Origin: Lunularia cruciata
Taxonomy: Eukaryota; Streptophyta; Marchantiopsida; Lunulariales; Lunulariaceae
Direction of reading: 5' to 3'
DNA: 64,000 nt
Assembly: GCA_948567375.1 (NCBI GenBank)
Contig: OX419757.1
Coordinates: 23,188,001 to 23,252,000 of the forward strand
Shown here: one piece after another, positions 1 through 12,013 of the stretch
Numbering within the stretch: the first letter of the stretch is position 1
How the letters are laid out: the number at the start of each line of letters is the position of its first letter
Position numbers and translations under genes: made by a program
Notes under the pieces: model-generated
The model's database searches: none
The model's input: only the letters and a program-made list of their open reading frames with translations
Told to the model about the DNA's origin: nothing

Positions 1-295
1 GGAAATGGTACCATTGGAAAGATCTCAACAAGACAAAGTAAATAGGGAAGAAGGCAAATCTTGTACTCCCTATAAGATCTACATTTTCATTTTTTGAGGC
101 CTAATTCTTTTGTTTAAACCTCCAAAATTGGCTTTGAAAGTTTTGGTGTGTTTTTTACCTTTACTCTATTATTAGAAGTCTTCTTTTGGTGACTCTTCTA
201 TCTAATCCACTTAGCACATCATGTGTAACATCTCTAATGATATTACTAAGCCAATTTTCACCTTTAGATAATTTTTTCTAGCTAATGGTCTTACA
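1..295 (-). mobile_element. E-type LTR fragment
   Basis: This stretch is repeated, with substitutions and small gaps, at about 8890-9184 and 20240-20468, and its last 72 bases (224-295) also at 31457-31530. The terminal block begins TGTAACATC and ends CTTACA, the TG...CA form of an LTR end. At 9.2 and 20.5 kb the same block lies just outside a minus-strand chromovirus polypurine tract, so I place it as the start of a minus-strand LTR. Here the flank is unrelated to those elements. The left end lies outside the window. Confidence 0.6.
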
Positions 296-1048
296 GTACC
301 CCACAATATGGTATGGACATATAACATGAACTCTCAATTAGGTCAAATATTGTGTCAAACATGGCACTAGAATCAATCTACTCCTTCACTAGGGCATGAG
401 ATACTAGCTGATACTATATACACTCTACATAAACACATTAAAAATCTCCCAACAAACTCTATCATGACAACGCACCACAAACATCACAACCGCAATGACC
501 AAATGCTACTACCAAGTACCTCTAACAACCAAACATCACATACTAATGTGGCCTAAGCACCTTTAACCTATCATCACAATATGCACTCTCTTAATCTCAC
601 TATCAAGAGCACTTCTCACCTCATTGGAGAGAAGCATAGGTGGTATGATTGGTCATCACTCCAATCTCACTATCAAGAGCACATTAGAGCACCAATGCTC
701 CAAATGTCAACGCACCAACACAAATATGGTGCACAAATAGGAAGTAAATAATAGAGGGAGTCCAATTCCAAGAAATCCAAACAATAACCCTCCATCTCAT
801 AAATCCAATCGGATTGACTTTGCCACTATTTGGCATTTTCACCTAATAGGAGCATCTATCTACTCATATGAAACCATGATCACCAAGAATAGGATCAAAT
901 GCACTCTTAAAGCCAAAGCTACATAGGTATAGATTTGAGTCCACTAGTCTTTAAGACAAGTAATAGAACAATTGGCTAAGGAGCTAATTCAAGAATCAAA
1001 GGTCTCAAACCTTATTACACACAATAGTTGATAGATGTGCTAATTTTA
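296..1048. other. no gene seen
   Basis: AT-rich sequence with many short CA/AC-rich stretches and no convincing reading frame or repeat boundary. It may be internal sequence of a non-autonomous element bounded by the LTR to its left, but I cannot show this. Confidence 0.4.
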
Positions 1049-1248
1049 ACCAACTACTAATAAATAAATTCACTAACTTGGCTAGTCTTACACCATGCTA
1101 GAATTTATAGCCCTTTTAGCTCCATGCTTCAAAGCCTCTAAATTTTTCCATTTAGAGGCTTTGAGGCTTAGAACTAGGGGCTCAAGGGCTACAAAGGCTA
1201 GCATGATGTAAGATTAGCCAAGTTAGTTTGTTTTTTTAGTAGTAGCTA
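1049..1248. mobile_element. Foldback MITE-like inverted repeat
   Basis: The two halves are near-perfect reverse complements around a short AT-rich turn near 1141-1151. Matching blocks include ACTAACTTGGCTA at about 1071 with TAGCCAAGTTAGT at about 1215, CATGCTAG with CTAGCATG, AAAGCCTCTAAAT with ATTTAGAGGCTTT, and AGCCCTT with AAGGGCT. The outer arms (CAACTACTAA, then TTAGTAGTAG) match less well. The whole can fold into one hairpin of about 200 bases, and it has no coding capacity. This is the form of a foldback MITE. I could not identify a clean target duplication or a superfamily. Confidence 0.7.
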
Positions 1249-2099
1249 AATAAGGCCTTTTTCTTTCAAATTTGAATCTCCTCCAAATTCTGCCTAACTT
1301 GGATCAAATGATACCTTTCTTCTTGCCAATTTGAACCTCTACCAAATATGGTCTAACTCAAGGTAATCACCATCTCTTTTTATATCTAGTTGACTCCCAA
1401 TTCCAAAACTAGATATAACTATTAGGACAAATTGGGAATTGTTTTTGCACACAATCACTCAATCTATCAACAATCTAACAAGATTGAAAATATTCAATTG
1501 AAGGTAACATCAATCTACCAAGTTTGGGAGATACAACCAATGCCCATAATTTGTGCACCTAATTTCTCCATTGACTTCTTCTATGTAATCAAATGATCAA
1601 AAAATAGATCTCAATACTCAATACTCTATATGACAAGCATTGATCATAATGTCAAGCCACACACATTCTAGCTAAGAGCATCAAAGTTCCACTTGTCGGC
1701 CCATGTCCACCATAAGAGCTCAAAGGCTCAACATATAAGAAATTAGCTCTTTGTATTTTCACTTCAAAGTATACTCCTTTAGAGAGGCCTAAAATTCCAA
1801 CCTAAATATTGCATCCAATTGTGCAAGTAGTAACTCTAACAATGCAATCAAACATCCTAATGTAATACAACCGCCATCAAGTAACTCATTAGTAGCTACT
1901 GATAAAACTATGGCTGCCAAGATACAAACTTAAGCAAGTTTGCTAGACCAATATTACAAATACTACAAATATTGATATATTGGTTTTGCACATCATGAAG
2001 ACCATTTTGTCCAAGTACCAAGAGGTAATCCAAATGTGGTTAATTATACTTCATATGTCCAAAGGCTACACAAGGTAATACATACTAGGATGGTAAAGG
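1249..2099. other. no gene seen
   Basis: AT-rich DNA without a supported reading frame, RNA gene or repeat boundary. Confidence 0.4.
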
Positions 2100-2690
2100 A
2101 GGACTAGTAGAAAGAAGAGTTGAGAAGAGTAGTAACCTATACAAGGAGGAAGACAAGAAATTAATGCACTTGTATAGGAGAATTTTGAAGTGAAGAAGCA
2201 AAACGCCTTCCTTATTATAGACTAGAAGCAATACAAAGAAAAAATTTGGAAGCTACAAGGAGACTTGAAAGCCCTTTAGTTGGAGTATAAATAGAAGTAG
2301 AAAGGATAGGAAGAACAACTTAAGGCTAGAGATGAAGAAGTGGTAAGTATTTGAGGAGAGTTTGAGATTGCCAAGATAAGAATAATTAACTTTGAAGTTC
2401 AAATGTTCAAGTATTGAGAGGAGGTGGCTACACGACTTGGAAGCATGGCCAAAAAACTTGCAAGGGAGGAGGAGCAAAGGGCAACCAATCAATCAACTCC
2501 AAATGATAGAGAAGTTGAAGAAGGAAGTGGAGGCCTTGAACAACCACTTGGAGGAAGCTCAAGATCAATTTGTAGCAATGTTGGAGGAAGAAACTCAAGG
2601 AAGTGTAATGACAGAAAAATTAAATGAGTTGAATTTTTAGGTCCAAAAGCTAGAGAGGGGATATATAGAGATTACAAGATGGACCCGCTA
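2100..2690 (+). pseudogene. Decayed coiled-coil coding remnant
   Basis: Plus-strand translation gives a charged, Lys/Glu/Gln-rich protein with heptad character, broken by stops and at least one frameshift. The clearest pieces are a segment with EEVATRLGSMAKKLAREE near 2420-2470 and, in another frame, IEKLKKEVEALNNHLEEAQ near 2503-2560, followed by more coil to 2640. Composition differs sharply from the AT-rich flanks, which favours a former coding region. I do not recognise the family. By analogy with the coiled-coil parts at 13.4-14.4 kb and 42 kb it may be the C-terminal part of a retroelement ORF, but that is inference. Confidence 0.4.
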
Positions 2691-5600
2691 GAAGTTAGTT
2701 TAGTTAGTTTAGACTTGCGGAACACATAAATAGGAATTTCACTAAGACTTATGATACTTATCTTTTTAAAATAGCAGGTTATAAGGAGCAGATTGAGCTC
2801 CTTATTGCAATTGGTAAAGGCAAATTTGTTCTTTGTAGTAGTACTTTAGGCCAAAGGTACTTGACTGAAAGAATTTTTTGGGGTTGTAAAAAATCTTCAT
2901 AGTTGTAGGACCTTTGTAGATGTACCTCTTTAGAGAAGTAAGTCCAAAGGAGATAAACTTGTATGTTTTCTTAGGGGAAGAACTAATATCTTCCCAAAGG
3001 TGTAAGATGCTTAATTAACCTACATGTGAGTAGACAGGATTATCATGTGTAGTAAGTGACAAGAAGCCAAGAAGATCTTTGGCTTTCCTAAATTCTTAGA
3101 TATCTTTGGCTTTGAGTAGGAAGAAAATATTCAAGGGTTCAACCTGATATAGTCCTTTGATCTTTAATAAAGCAAAAGTGCTAAATCACTTCTTCTTTTT
3201 GCTTAAATTCCAATTATTAGTTGTATGTCTTTGGTAAGTATGGTGAGGAACTTTGTACTAGGAACTTGAGCGCTTGAGTGAGGGTGACCATTTGTACTTG
3301 TGATTAGGGTATGGGATCCTTGAGAATTCTAAAGTAGTAGGCCAATGCCTTGATAGATCACAAATAAACAATAGTGTTAAAAGTACTAAGGAATCAAGAA
3401 GTATATTTTTGCTACCAATGCAAAGTACCTTTGGAATTGTGCCTTTTAGGAAGGGTAGAACACATCTCTCAAAGTTGAATGTCTTTGCAATGAAGTAGCT
3501 CCTTTGGAGTTGATTGAATCATCATCTTCAAGAAATAGTTGGAACTTACTTTTAGTGACAGTGATCATTGAACTTTCCATTTTCCATAATGCGCTGCAAT
3601 TGGTGACACAACACTCTCTTGGATTTGTTCCTATTTAAGAGGTCAAATAGCTAACAATAAATAACTGCCAACTATGACACTTCTCTTTAAATCTAGGCAT
3701 TTCTAACTTGTATCCTCAAGGGACAATATGTTACTTGCCATTATACCACTTTTTGGTCAACATTGGGTTATCATAGGAGGAAAAGTGTTAAGAGTAGTGT
3801 CATTTTATTGCAAAAGAAAATGGGTCTTAAGAGTAACATACAACTTCCAAAAAAATTTCTTTGTAAATATTAGTCTCCTTTCAAGAAAAATCAAAAAAAT
3901 CAAATTTGATGATCTTTTGATATAAGCTACAATATTAAAAACTTACAAATGTGATTGATTTAGTCTTGGTTGACAAGCAAAATCACTAAAATTGAACTTC
4001 ACTTCACTTTTATATAAACTACAACATTGAGAACTTAAAAATGAGATTTGGGTAGTCTTGGACAATTTAGAGTCAAAATGTAAGGTTGTTGCATAAAATA
4101 CTTTGTCTCTTTACCAAAGATAACCTTATTTAAGATGTAGATTAGAAAGCTCTAGTATGGAGACTACTTTACAAATATTAGAATATTGATGGATAATATT
4201 TTATTTTCTCGGTTAGTCTTCATGAATAATTAAAATAAAAATATCTAAGATAACTTAATCTTACATAGATCTTGTAATAACTATTGAGTAAATTTTTCAC
4301 CAACTTTAACTTGCATTTAACTTTACACCAACTTTAAACCTTGAATGCAATAAAAAATTTATATTTTACTATTAATCAATCTTCTAAAAATAGAAATTAG
4401 CTGATTAAAGTTAATAATCATACTTGAACTAAAATTACCAAGAAATGTATGCTTAGGTTTATTCTAATATTCAATTTTAATTGCAACTCAAAAGTTGAGG
4501 AATAATTTTAGTTTGTAAATATGTAAGTTGATACCTACATTCAATTAAAATTTAATATATATAACCCTATTTTTATTTCTTTGAAATATCGTAAATTTTA
4601 TATCTATTACATAGATAATAGATAGATATATGAACCTAGATCAAATTCCACAATATTTTCAATTGATTGTAATCTAATTATAAAACACTATCTTACTAAG
4701 TATTAGTTTAATTGATAATTTTGATATAACACATAATATAAAATTTCTAAGAGAAAATAAATAAATATTGATTGAGTATATGATATGTTCATATAAAGAT
4801 ATAATATGTAATTTCTCTACAAGCAAATTACTTGGATCTCATTTTTAATAAGGTAGCTCTTCTTTGCATTAGAAGATTGCATATAAGAATGCAATAACTA
4901 TTATATAAAGTGTAGTTTTAGCCTACATATACATCATGCAATACAATACATTTATGATAACCTTGGAGATAACTTTTTTTCAAAAACGTTTTTCTTACTT
5001 TATGATGAGGTCACTAATATAACAAAAAATATCATTCATATCACCAAAATAAAAGCAAAGTTGTTGAGGTAGTCAACTAAGTTGCTTATTGTTGCAAGCT
5101 TAATTTGACCAAGTGAGTAAATTGTCTTATAAATATGGAAAATATGCAAAAAAAGTTGCAACTTTAGGCATAAATTACACCTCAAAGGCACATTGTAAGA
5201 CCTAAGAACATTAGTGCACAACTTGAATCCCTTATCAAGACCTTACCCATAAGATTAATTAATGATAAGGTCTTGGAGTAAATACTAGTTAATAAAGAAA
5301 GTTAGAGCACAATCCTTGAGACTATATGGTCATTGAATGTCACTTAAGTTGCAACTAAATTATTGACATAGGTGTGTATTCCAACTGTGTAAGTAATTTG
5401 GTCAAATTAGGACTCATCAACTGATTGCAAGAATGGGTTATGGAGCAAATGCTAACCATTGGGCACTTGGATCTTATATGGAGGTCCTTAAGTAATTGGT
5501 GTGGGTGTCGTGTTGTGGTTTGTTTGGCAAGTGAAAAGTTAATTTAGTTTCTTTTTATCTATGTAATATTGTAGCAGATTATATAGAGGATCCTACAATC

Positions 5601-7715
5601 AATCCAGTGCTATGTTGCCAATCTATGTATATTTTGTAGATTGGCCGCATGGATTATGATCTTATTCCCTTCCAACTCTCCAATATATGTGGTTATGGTA
5701 GAGACTACATGGAGATCAATGTATATTAGTTTTGTGACTTTTGAGTTGAAGTAGAACATAGAGGCTAGGGTATCTGAGAGTGGTAGTAGAGCATGGAAGT
5801 TAGAGCATTGGGGAAGAAGCAAGTGAAAGATGTTTTGTGCTCCCAAACTACCTCTTCCAAACTCTTTTTTATTAGGATCTGATTTTTATTGAGATCACTT
5901 TGGTGCCTCAATGGTACCTCATTTTGGTCCTTTGTTCATGGAGTCAATGATGGAGAATCCGGACCTTATCATCCTTTGTATTTATGTGCAACTTTCACAT
6001 TTACATTCTTTTGTAGAAGGAGATGCACCAAAATCTTTCTCAAGAATTTGGGTTGAATTTGAAGGTTAATGTGTCAAAAGGAGGAGTTACCAAGTGTCCT
6101 AAGTACAAGGAATTAACTCCCACCAATTTAGGATTACAGTTTTGCAAGTTTAGGGATATTTCTAAGGTCCATTTGGAAAAAGAAAGACCACCATTGGGAA
6201 AAATTGCAAAAGACTATCATCCAAAGATAATAAATGTGAGATTTAAGTGATTAATATCTATGATATGATTAAGGAAAGCAATGGGAGTCTAATTTTTACC
6301 CAAGTGTATAGTTTGAGAGATTTTAGGAGTTCCATAATAGATTTTTATGATCTATTAATAGGGTTAGAGCAAAGAAAAATGATAATTATGTTGCATTTAA
6401 GAAACAAAAGTTAACATTAAAGTTTGTTAGTTTGTAATTTTTTTGTTTGATAAAGTTTGTTTTAAGCTTGGTATGATCAATATAAGTTGGAGGTTTTTGA
6501 AATCAAGATGTTGGAGTAGAGATTATAATCAAGGTTAGAGTAATGGTCACATCTAAAGTGTTGGTTTGAATAGACTTGTGAAACTTTCCAAAAAAAATTT
6601 GAGTAGATTTTGTAATCTTGTATGAAAAACATGTAAATTATTCAAAAAAAATTCAAAGTCTTGGATCAAGTATATTTGGGTCTGCACAGCTTAAACATTA
6701 GCCAAACTTGGAATTTGATCAATATTTAGGGATTGGTTCTGAACTCAGATTCTAAACTTCACACATGATTACATAAGGGCATGTAAAATTATGATCTGAA
6801 ATATGGTGGGCTTGAGGTTTACAAATAGTGAGATATCTAAGTTTCAGATATTTTCAAGGGAGCCATTATGGTCAGATTGAGATGTGTTATATAAAATTGT
6901 TAAGCTTGTATTTCAAGCTTTTTCTTCACTATTAGAAAACTCTATTGGAGCTACAAAAAGAGAAGTTATCTTAGTTTTAGTCTTGTATGGATTTCTCCAC
7001 AAAAAGCATAGAATTTCCCTATTTTGGAGTCTTAGTTGAAAGTAGCTCTTAGATTATTAGTAAGATACAACTTTAGATAGAGCAAGGATGATGTATGGTT
7101 ATTTATAAGAAAAGCATGGAGAGTTATTGCTAAGTAATTTATAATTGGATTCTCCATGCTTTGCATTCTTGTGTGTATGTCCAATTGTCTTGGATTGGTG
7201 TTTGAGCATTGTGATTTTTTTTGTGATTAGGTTTCCTTTCCTTATGAGTGTTGTGAAGTTTTTGTTGTGAATTCTGGAAGTGAGTGCATTAGATTGCACT
7301 TATTCTAACCTTGTAGAAGGAATATTGGAAATATGAGTAGAAGGTTCTGATGGTTGGGAATACAAGAATATACAAATTATTAGAGATAGGTCTAGATACA
7401 ATGTCCTATACATAAGCTCCACAGCTAAGCACCCAATTTGCTCCTAAAGAGAACAAGTATAGTACAACATTGTGTATTACACACAAGTCAATTTTAGACA
7501 CCCATTAGAAGACAGAACTAAAATTCAAAGAAGCTCTAAGAGTGTGAAATTGAAAAAGTTCATTGGGCACAAATATTTTGCATGATAGTTAATTTGAGAA
7601 TTCAATCCTAAAGTTGTGCAAATAAGATAAGCACTAGCCCAAGCACATCCCACAACAATAGTCTTTCTATTTGTTGAACATCAATAAACTCAATCAATGT
7701 AGGATCATTTATTGA
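2691..7715. other. gene-poor AT-rich DNA
   Basis: About 5 kb of strongly AT-rich sequence, especially 3900-5000, with only short random frames. A frame of 75 codons at 6023-6250 has no recognisable motif. I see no LTR ends, polymerase motifs, tRNA-like folds or tandem arrays apart from the short inverted repeat at 5236-5275. Confidence 0.5.
5236..5275. repeat. Short inverted repeat
   Basis: CAAGACCTTA (5236-5245) and its reverse complement TAAGGTCTTG (5266-5275) flank a 20-base AT-rich spacer. It can form a 10-bp stem. There is no neighbouring gene to which it could act as a terminator, so its significance is doubtful. Confidence 0.5.
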
Positions 7716-7719
7716 GTTT

Positions 7720-8160
7720 GAGACTAGGTTAAATTGAGATAAATCTAATTGAGAAAAAAATTTATTTGGGGATTGAAAGGAACTAAATTTAGCAATTTGG
7801 TGATTTAAATTTTGAGAGGAACTCAATTGGAGTAATTTAGAGGATAATCAAGAGCTTAAATAATTAAGAGGATCTCAATTGAGCAATTGGAAGATTTGGA
7901 GATCAAAAGAAACTCAATTTGAACAATTTAGAGTAAAATAGAGAGTTAAAAAATTTGAGGAATTTAGACTATATTAAAGAGCTCAAACAAATAAGAGAAA
8001 TCCAATTGTGCAAATGTGTGGTTCAAAAAAGAGAGGAATTCAATTCAATGAATTTAGAGGATAATTGAACTCTTGAACAATTTCCAAGAACTCAATTCAA
8101 CAATTGGGTGATTTGAGTTCCAATAGATTGTTCAATTTGGACAATTGAGTGAAACTTGCA
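7720..8160. repeat. Degenerate CAATT-rich repeat tract
   Basis: The motif ACTCAATT/CAATTTAGAG recurs at irregular 30-65 base spacing, joined to GAGGA and GATTTGGAG blocks (for example near 7818, 7874, 7912, 8037 and 8090). It looks like an old, diverged tandem array. No reading frame accompanies it. Confidence 0.45.
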
Positions 8161-8889
8161 AGCAAGTGAAAATGCAAGCAAATACTTGAATAGAATGAAC
8201 TTGAGTGATTTTTAAGAAAGTGAGCAAAGATGAGTTCTTGGAAGGATTGTTTGAAAGAAATCATGGAGGTAACTAATAGCCAAACCTCAACTTGTTTGGA
8301 AGATCACCTTAAAATGCATTGCTTGAGTACTACTAAATTTAGCAGCATGGAGAGAACGGTTCCAAGCTAACCTTGCAGTAATTTTTTCCAAACAGCTCTC
8401 AAAATTGCCATGGGAATTTAGGACCATAGAATTGATTCCACACAAGGATTCAATCACATTAAAAAGTCTAAAAGACTAGTTTCATATGAAATGAAACACA
8501 AGCAATTAACATAATATAGTCAAAAATCTTAGGTTATAACTTTATTATAAGTAAATTAGTTGATATTGTACTTAATTTGTATAAAATGTGCCAAATTGTA
8601 ATTTTCCAAGAATAAGAGACCTTAAGAGAAACATAGCAAAAGAAACACAAGCTTCACACTCAATACTCCGATGCCCCAAAGGAGCACCTTCAAATTAGAT
8701 AGCAAACAAGATTCACTCAAAGGAAACTCCATCCTTGGATCAGATTACATGGATAGGTGACATGGCAAGAAGGTCTACTCTTAGATTAGTTGTTTGCATG
8801 GATGACATGTTGATTTTGGTCCTATTTGGTTGGTCAAACAAGCTTTGACCAAAGAGATCTTTAGGGAATCTTCTTGTATGAATCTCAAA
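8161..8889. other. no gene seen
   Basis: AT-rich DNA without a supported gene. The right part (from about 8740) may still belong to the E LTR, whose outer end I cannot fix. Confidence 0.35.
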
Positions 8890-9184
8890 ATTGCATGGGT
8901 GAGATACCATTGGAAAGCTCTCAATGAGAAAGAGGGGAGGGAAGGCTGGCCAATTTTCCTATTGGGAAATAATGTGCATATTTTTTAGTCTTAATTCATC
9001 CATTTAGACCTCTAAAATTTGCTCTAAAGTTTTCAAACTATTTTTTACTCTTGCACTATTAGTCGAAATACTCTCTTGGTGAGACCTTTATCTGATCTAC
9101 TTAGTCCATTATTTATAACATCCTTCTAGATGTTACCTAGCCAATTTTCACATCTAGATAATATATCTAGCTGTTGGTTTTACA
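8890..9184 (-). mobile_element. E1 3' LTR (part)
   Basis: This is the second copy of the repeat seen at 1-295. Read on the minus strand, the LTR starts TGTAAAACC at 9184 and runs leftwards. Just upstream on the minus strand lies AAAAAGGGAGGAG, a good polypurine tract, directly after the decayed chromodomain of E1. The order chromodomain, polypurine tract, TGTAA is that of a Tekay/Del-like chromovirus 3' end. The far end of the LTR is not resolved. Confidence 0.65.
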
Positions 9185-9187
9185 AGC

Positions 9188-9440
9188 TCCTCCCTTTTTA
9201 GATGCAACGTCCTCGTTACAAAGCGGTTGCTCAAATGATTTCACTAACACTAGGGCATTGGTCAAGTTAGCTACTGGCTCCCATGTGCCTCATAAGGTGG
9301 GTACCCTTTCCAATGTACAAGATATTCCACATGCAAATGGTGAGTACCTTGGATGTGTTTTTGGAAAATGAGTTTGACTCAAATTCCTCCTTGTCATTTA
9401 TGAGTGTTGGACAAGGTCAAATTTCTTGTATGGAAGAAAT
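9188..9440 (-). pseudogene. E1 chromodomain
   Basis: Minus-strand translation gives HLHVEYLVHWKGYPPYEA and then, after a one-base frame change, EPVANLTNALVLVKSFEQ. The block EYLVxWKGYPxxExxWEP is the core of the C-terminal integrase chromodomain of plant chromoviruses, which is thought to steer integration to marked heterochromatin. It sits where expected, between integrase and the 3' LTR. The frameshift and nearby stops make it non-functional. Confidence 0.75.
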
Positions 9441-9479
9441 TAGTGTGGTCAGAATGCATATCTACATATAAGGAAACAT

Positions 9480-10340
9480 GGAATATTGGATGTATCTTCA
9501 TATGTGGTTGTAGCTTGAGGTGATAAACCACTACTCCAATTCAACAAAGAATGGAAAAAGGCATAATAAAATGAGGTTTGAGCTTGCAAGGGCCAACTAA
9601 CATGAGGTTGGTTGTTGGCAGCCAGACTTGATCCCCACCATTGAAATCCATGTGCCAATGATGTGCATATGCATACTATTTCTATCAATTTTGGGTGATC
9701 TACAACTTGTGTTTGGCATTCTCTACTCCTTGTTGGATTTTGGAAACAAAAGTCTTGACTGCATCCACCTTGGTATCCATCAGATGGATCTTTGTCTAGC
9801 TTCAAGGTGTGAAAGAATGCTTTCCATATATGAGGAAGAATGGTGTGGCCTATATGGATGCATTTCACTAAACTGTTGTATGCAAATTTTACCAGTGGTA
9901 GTAAAGTGTCATACCTTTCTTGCTCCTCTAGTATGAACCCCTAGAGAATGCCTTCAATAGTGAAATTAGCCCACTCTATTTGTCTATTGGTATGTAGATG
10001 CTAAGCCATGGATATGGCCAATTTGGTTTTGAAGAAACCAAAAAGTGCTCTCCAAAACAAACTGGTGAATTGAGTGCCTCTATCAATGATGAGCACTCGA
10101 GATAGTCCATGGTGAGAAAAGACTACATCTAAGTACAATTGAGCTAATTGAGGTGCAATCACATCCTTGGTGGTAGGATGCATATAAATCATTTTTTTTG
10201 AGTTGGTCAACAAAGACTACAATGGAATCAAACCCTGAGGTGGTCTTGCAAACTAGATCCATGCTTATCTACTCCCAATGTTGCATAGGAGTAGGAAGGA
10301 GTTAAAGGAGTCCCATGGGAGCTTCATTAGAAGCTTTATT
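9480..10340 (-). pseudogene. E1 integrase remnant (chromovirus)
   Basis: The minus strand carries the integrase core and the C-terminal GPF/Y-like module of a Ty3/gypsy chromovirus. Around 10001-10213 the frame reads a core-domain part with LSRVLIIDRGTQFTSLFW, containing the second catalytic Asp before RG and the conserved QFTSxFW. Around 9480-9700 another frame holds GDQVWLPTTNLML, then LKPHFIMPFSI and IHPIFHVS, the usual end of a chromovirus integrase. Reading changes frame several times and contains stops. The zinc-binding N-terminus is not clearly visible. Confidence 0.75.
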
Positions 10341-10344
10341 TTCC

Positions 10345-12013
10345 TAGTAGAGTATGCATCTTCAAATGAACTCCATCACATAGTTGCTCATCTTGGGCCA
10401 ATAATAATGGCATTTAGTTGCATCCAAAGTCTTGTCCATGCCATCGTGACTTAGAGTGGCGGAATCATGAGATTCTACTTGGATGGTGGTTCTAATATCT
10501 GTATTATCCAAGATTCATAACCTACATCACAGAAAGCAAGTCCTTGGGTATTGGTGATGTCATTGGATGATCAAGCTCTTACACTCTATAGGTCAACTTT
10601 CATAGTAGTAAGAATCCTTGGCCAAAATTCAAGGTTCATCTTGACATCTACCACCAAATTTTTTGCCTTAGGCATTTGGGTAAATGCATCTGCCAATTTC
10701 TTCTTGCCTTCCATATATGTGATTGTCATGTTGAACCTTTGTTTCCATTCTGCCCACCAAATCTATCAATGAGATAGATCTGTTTGTATTTCAAGCTAAA
10801 CTAAAGGTTTGTAGTCTATCTCCACTACAAATGCCTTCTTGCCAAGATAGTGCTTCCAATGCTTATTGCAAGGACAATGGCCAACTCTTCTTGTTTGGTG
10901 GTGTAATAATTGCATTCTATTGGTAACAATTTTGAGAGAAATATGCAAGTGGATGCCATCCATCATGCCACTCTTGTTGTAGGCTTGTTCCTACTGCTTG
11001 CCTGATGGATCTATAGCCAACTTGATTGGCCATTTTGGGTCATACCATTTCAAGGTTAGTGCATGTAGTAATGCATCTTTCAATTCCTAAAAGGCCAATT
11101 TTTGTGTGGTTCCCCACATCCACTTCTTTCTCTTGCCAAGTAGTGCCTTTAGAGATTGTGCAACCTTAGAGAAGTCCTTGAAAATAGAACCATGTCAATC
11201 CTAAGAAACTCTTGAGTTGAGTCTTGTTCTCTAGAGTGCTCTATTTTTTAATGACCTCAAGTCTATTAATAATTAGGTACCTTCTATACTTACTTTATGC
11301 CCCAATTAGTCTACTTCAGACTTGCCAAACTCACACTTTGAGATTTTGGCAAACTACTTATTCTGTCATAGAATCTGGAGGACTTCTCATAGATGTGACT
11401 TGTGATCCATCGTTATCCTACTATAGACAAGGATGTCATCTAGGAAAATGATAACAAATTTATCCAAGTATAGACAAAATATGTCATTGATCAAACTCAT
11501 GAAAGTGGTTGGTGCATTGGTGAGGCCAAATAGCATCACTAGGTACTCAAAGTGGCCATACCTTGTTTGAAAGGCAGTTTTGTGGAAGTCTTCTTCCGCA
11601 ATCTAGATTTGATTGTAACCACTCCGTAGATCAAGTTTGGTGAAGGGTCTTGCCCCATTGAATTGATTGAACAGGTGATCCATGCAAGGTAAGGGGTATT
11701 TTTTCTTCATTGTTTGTTGATTTAGACCTTGATAGTCAATGCACATGCACATTGTAAAGTCTTTTTTCTTCATAAATAAGACCGGAGCCCCATATGGTGA
11801 TATGTTAGGTTGGATAAACCCTTTTTGTAGCATATCCTTGATTTGAGCCTTATACTCCTCCCACTCATGAGGTGATGGATGATATGGGTCTTTACTTGGA
11901 GGTGTCTTCTTATGAATTATCTTGATTTTATGATCTACTCTCCTTTTTGGTGGCAATCCTGAAGGTAGGTCATCCAAGAAGACATTTTGAAACTCAATGA
12001 CCACATCTTTCAA
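10345..12013 (-). pseudogene. E1 reverse transcriptase/RNase H remnant
   Basis: An open stretch at 11603-12013 (minus) encodes the RT fingers and palm start: [17 protein letters not shown], then [25 protein letters not shown] and [12 protein letters not shown]. Further down the minus strand, near 11425-11445, a shifted frame gives [10 protein letters not shown], the catalytic YxDD box in the F-L-D-D form common in chromoviruses, preceded by [10 protein letters not shown]. RNase H lies below about 11.1 kb but is too decayed for me to place its catalytic residues. Together with the chromodomain this identifies a Ty3/gypsy chromovirus. Confidence 0.8.

Noticed and set aside
6023-6250. A 75-codon plus-strand frame
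   Set aside because: No recognisable motif, no conserved copy in the window and AT-rich surroundings; within chance length.
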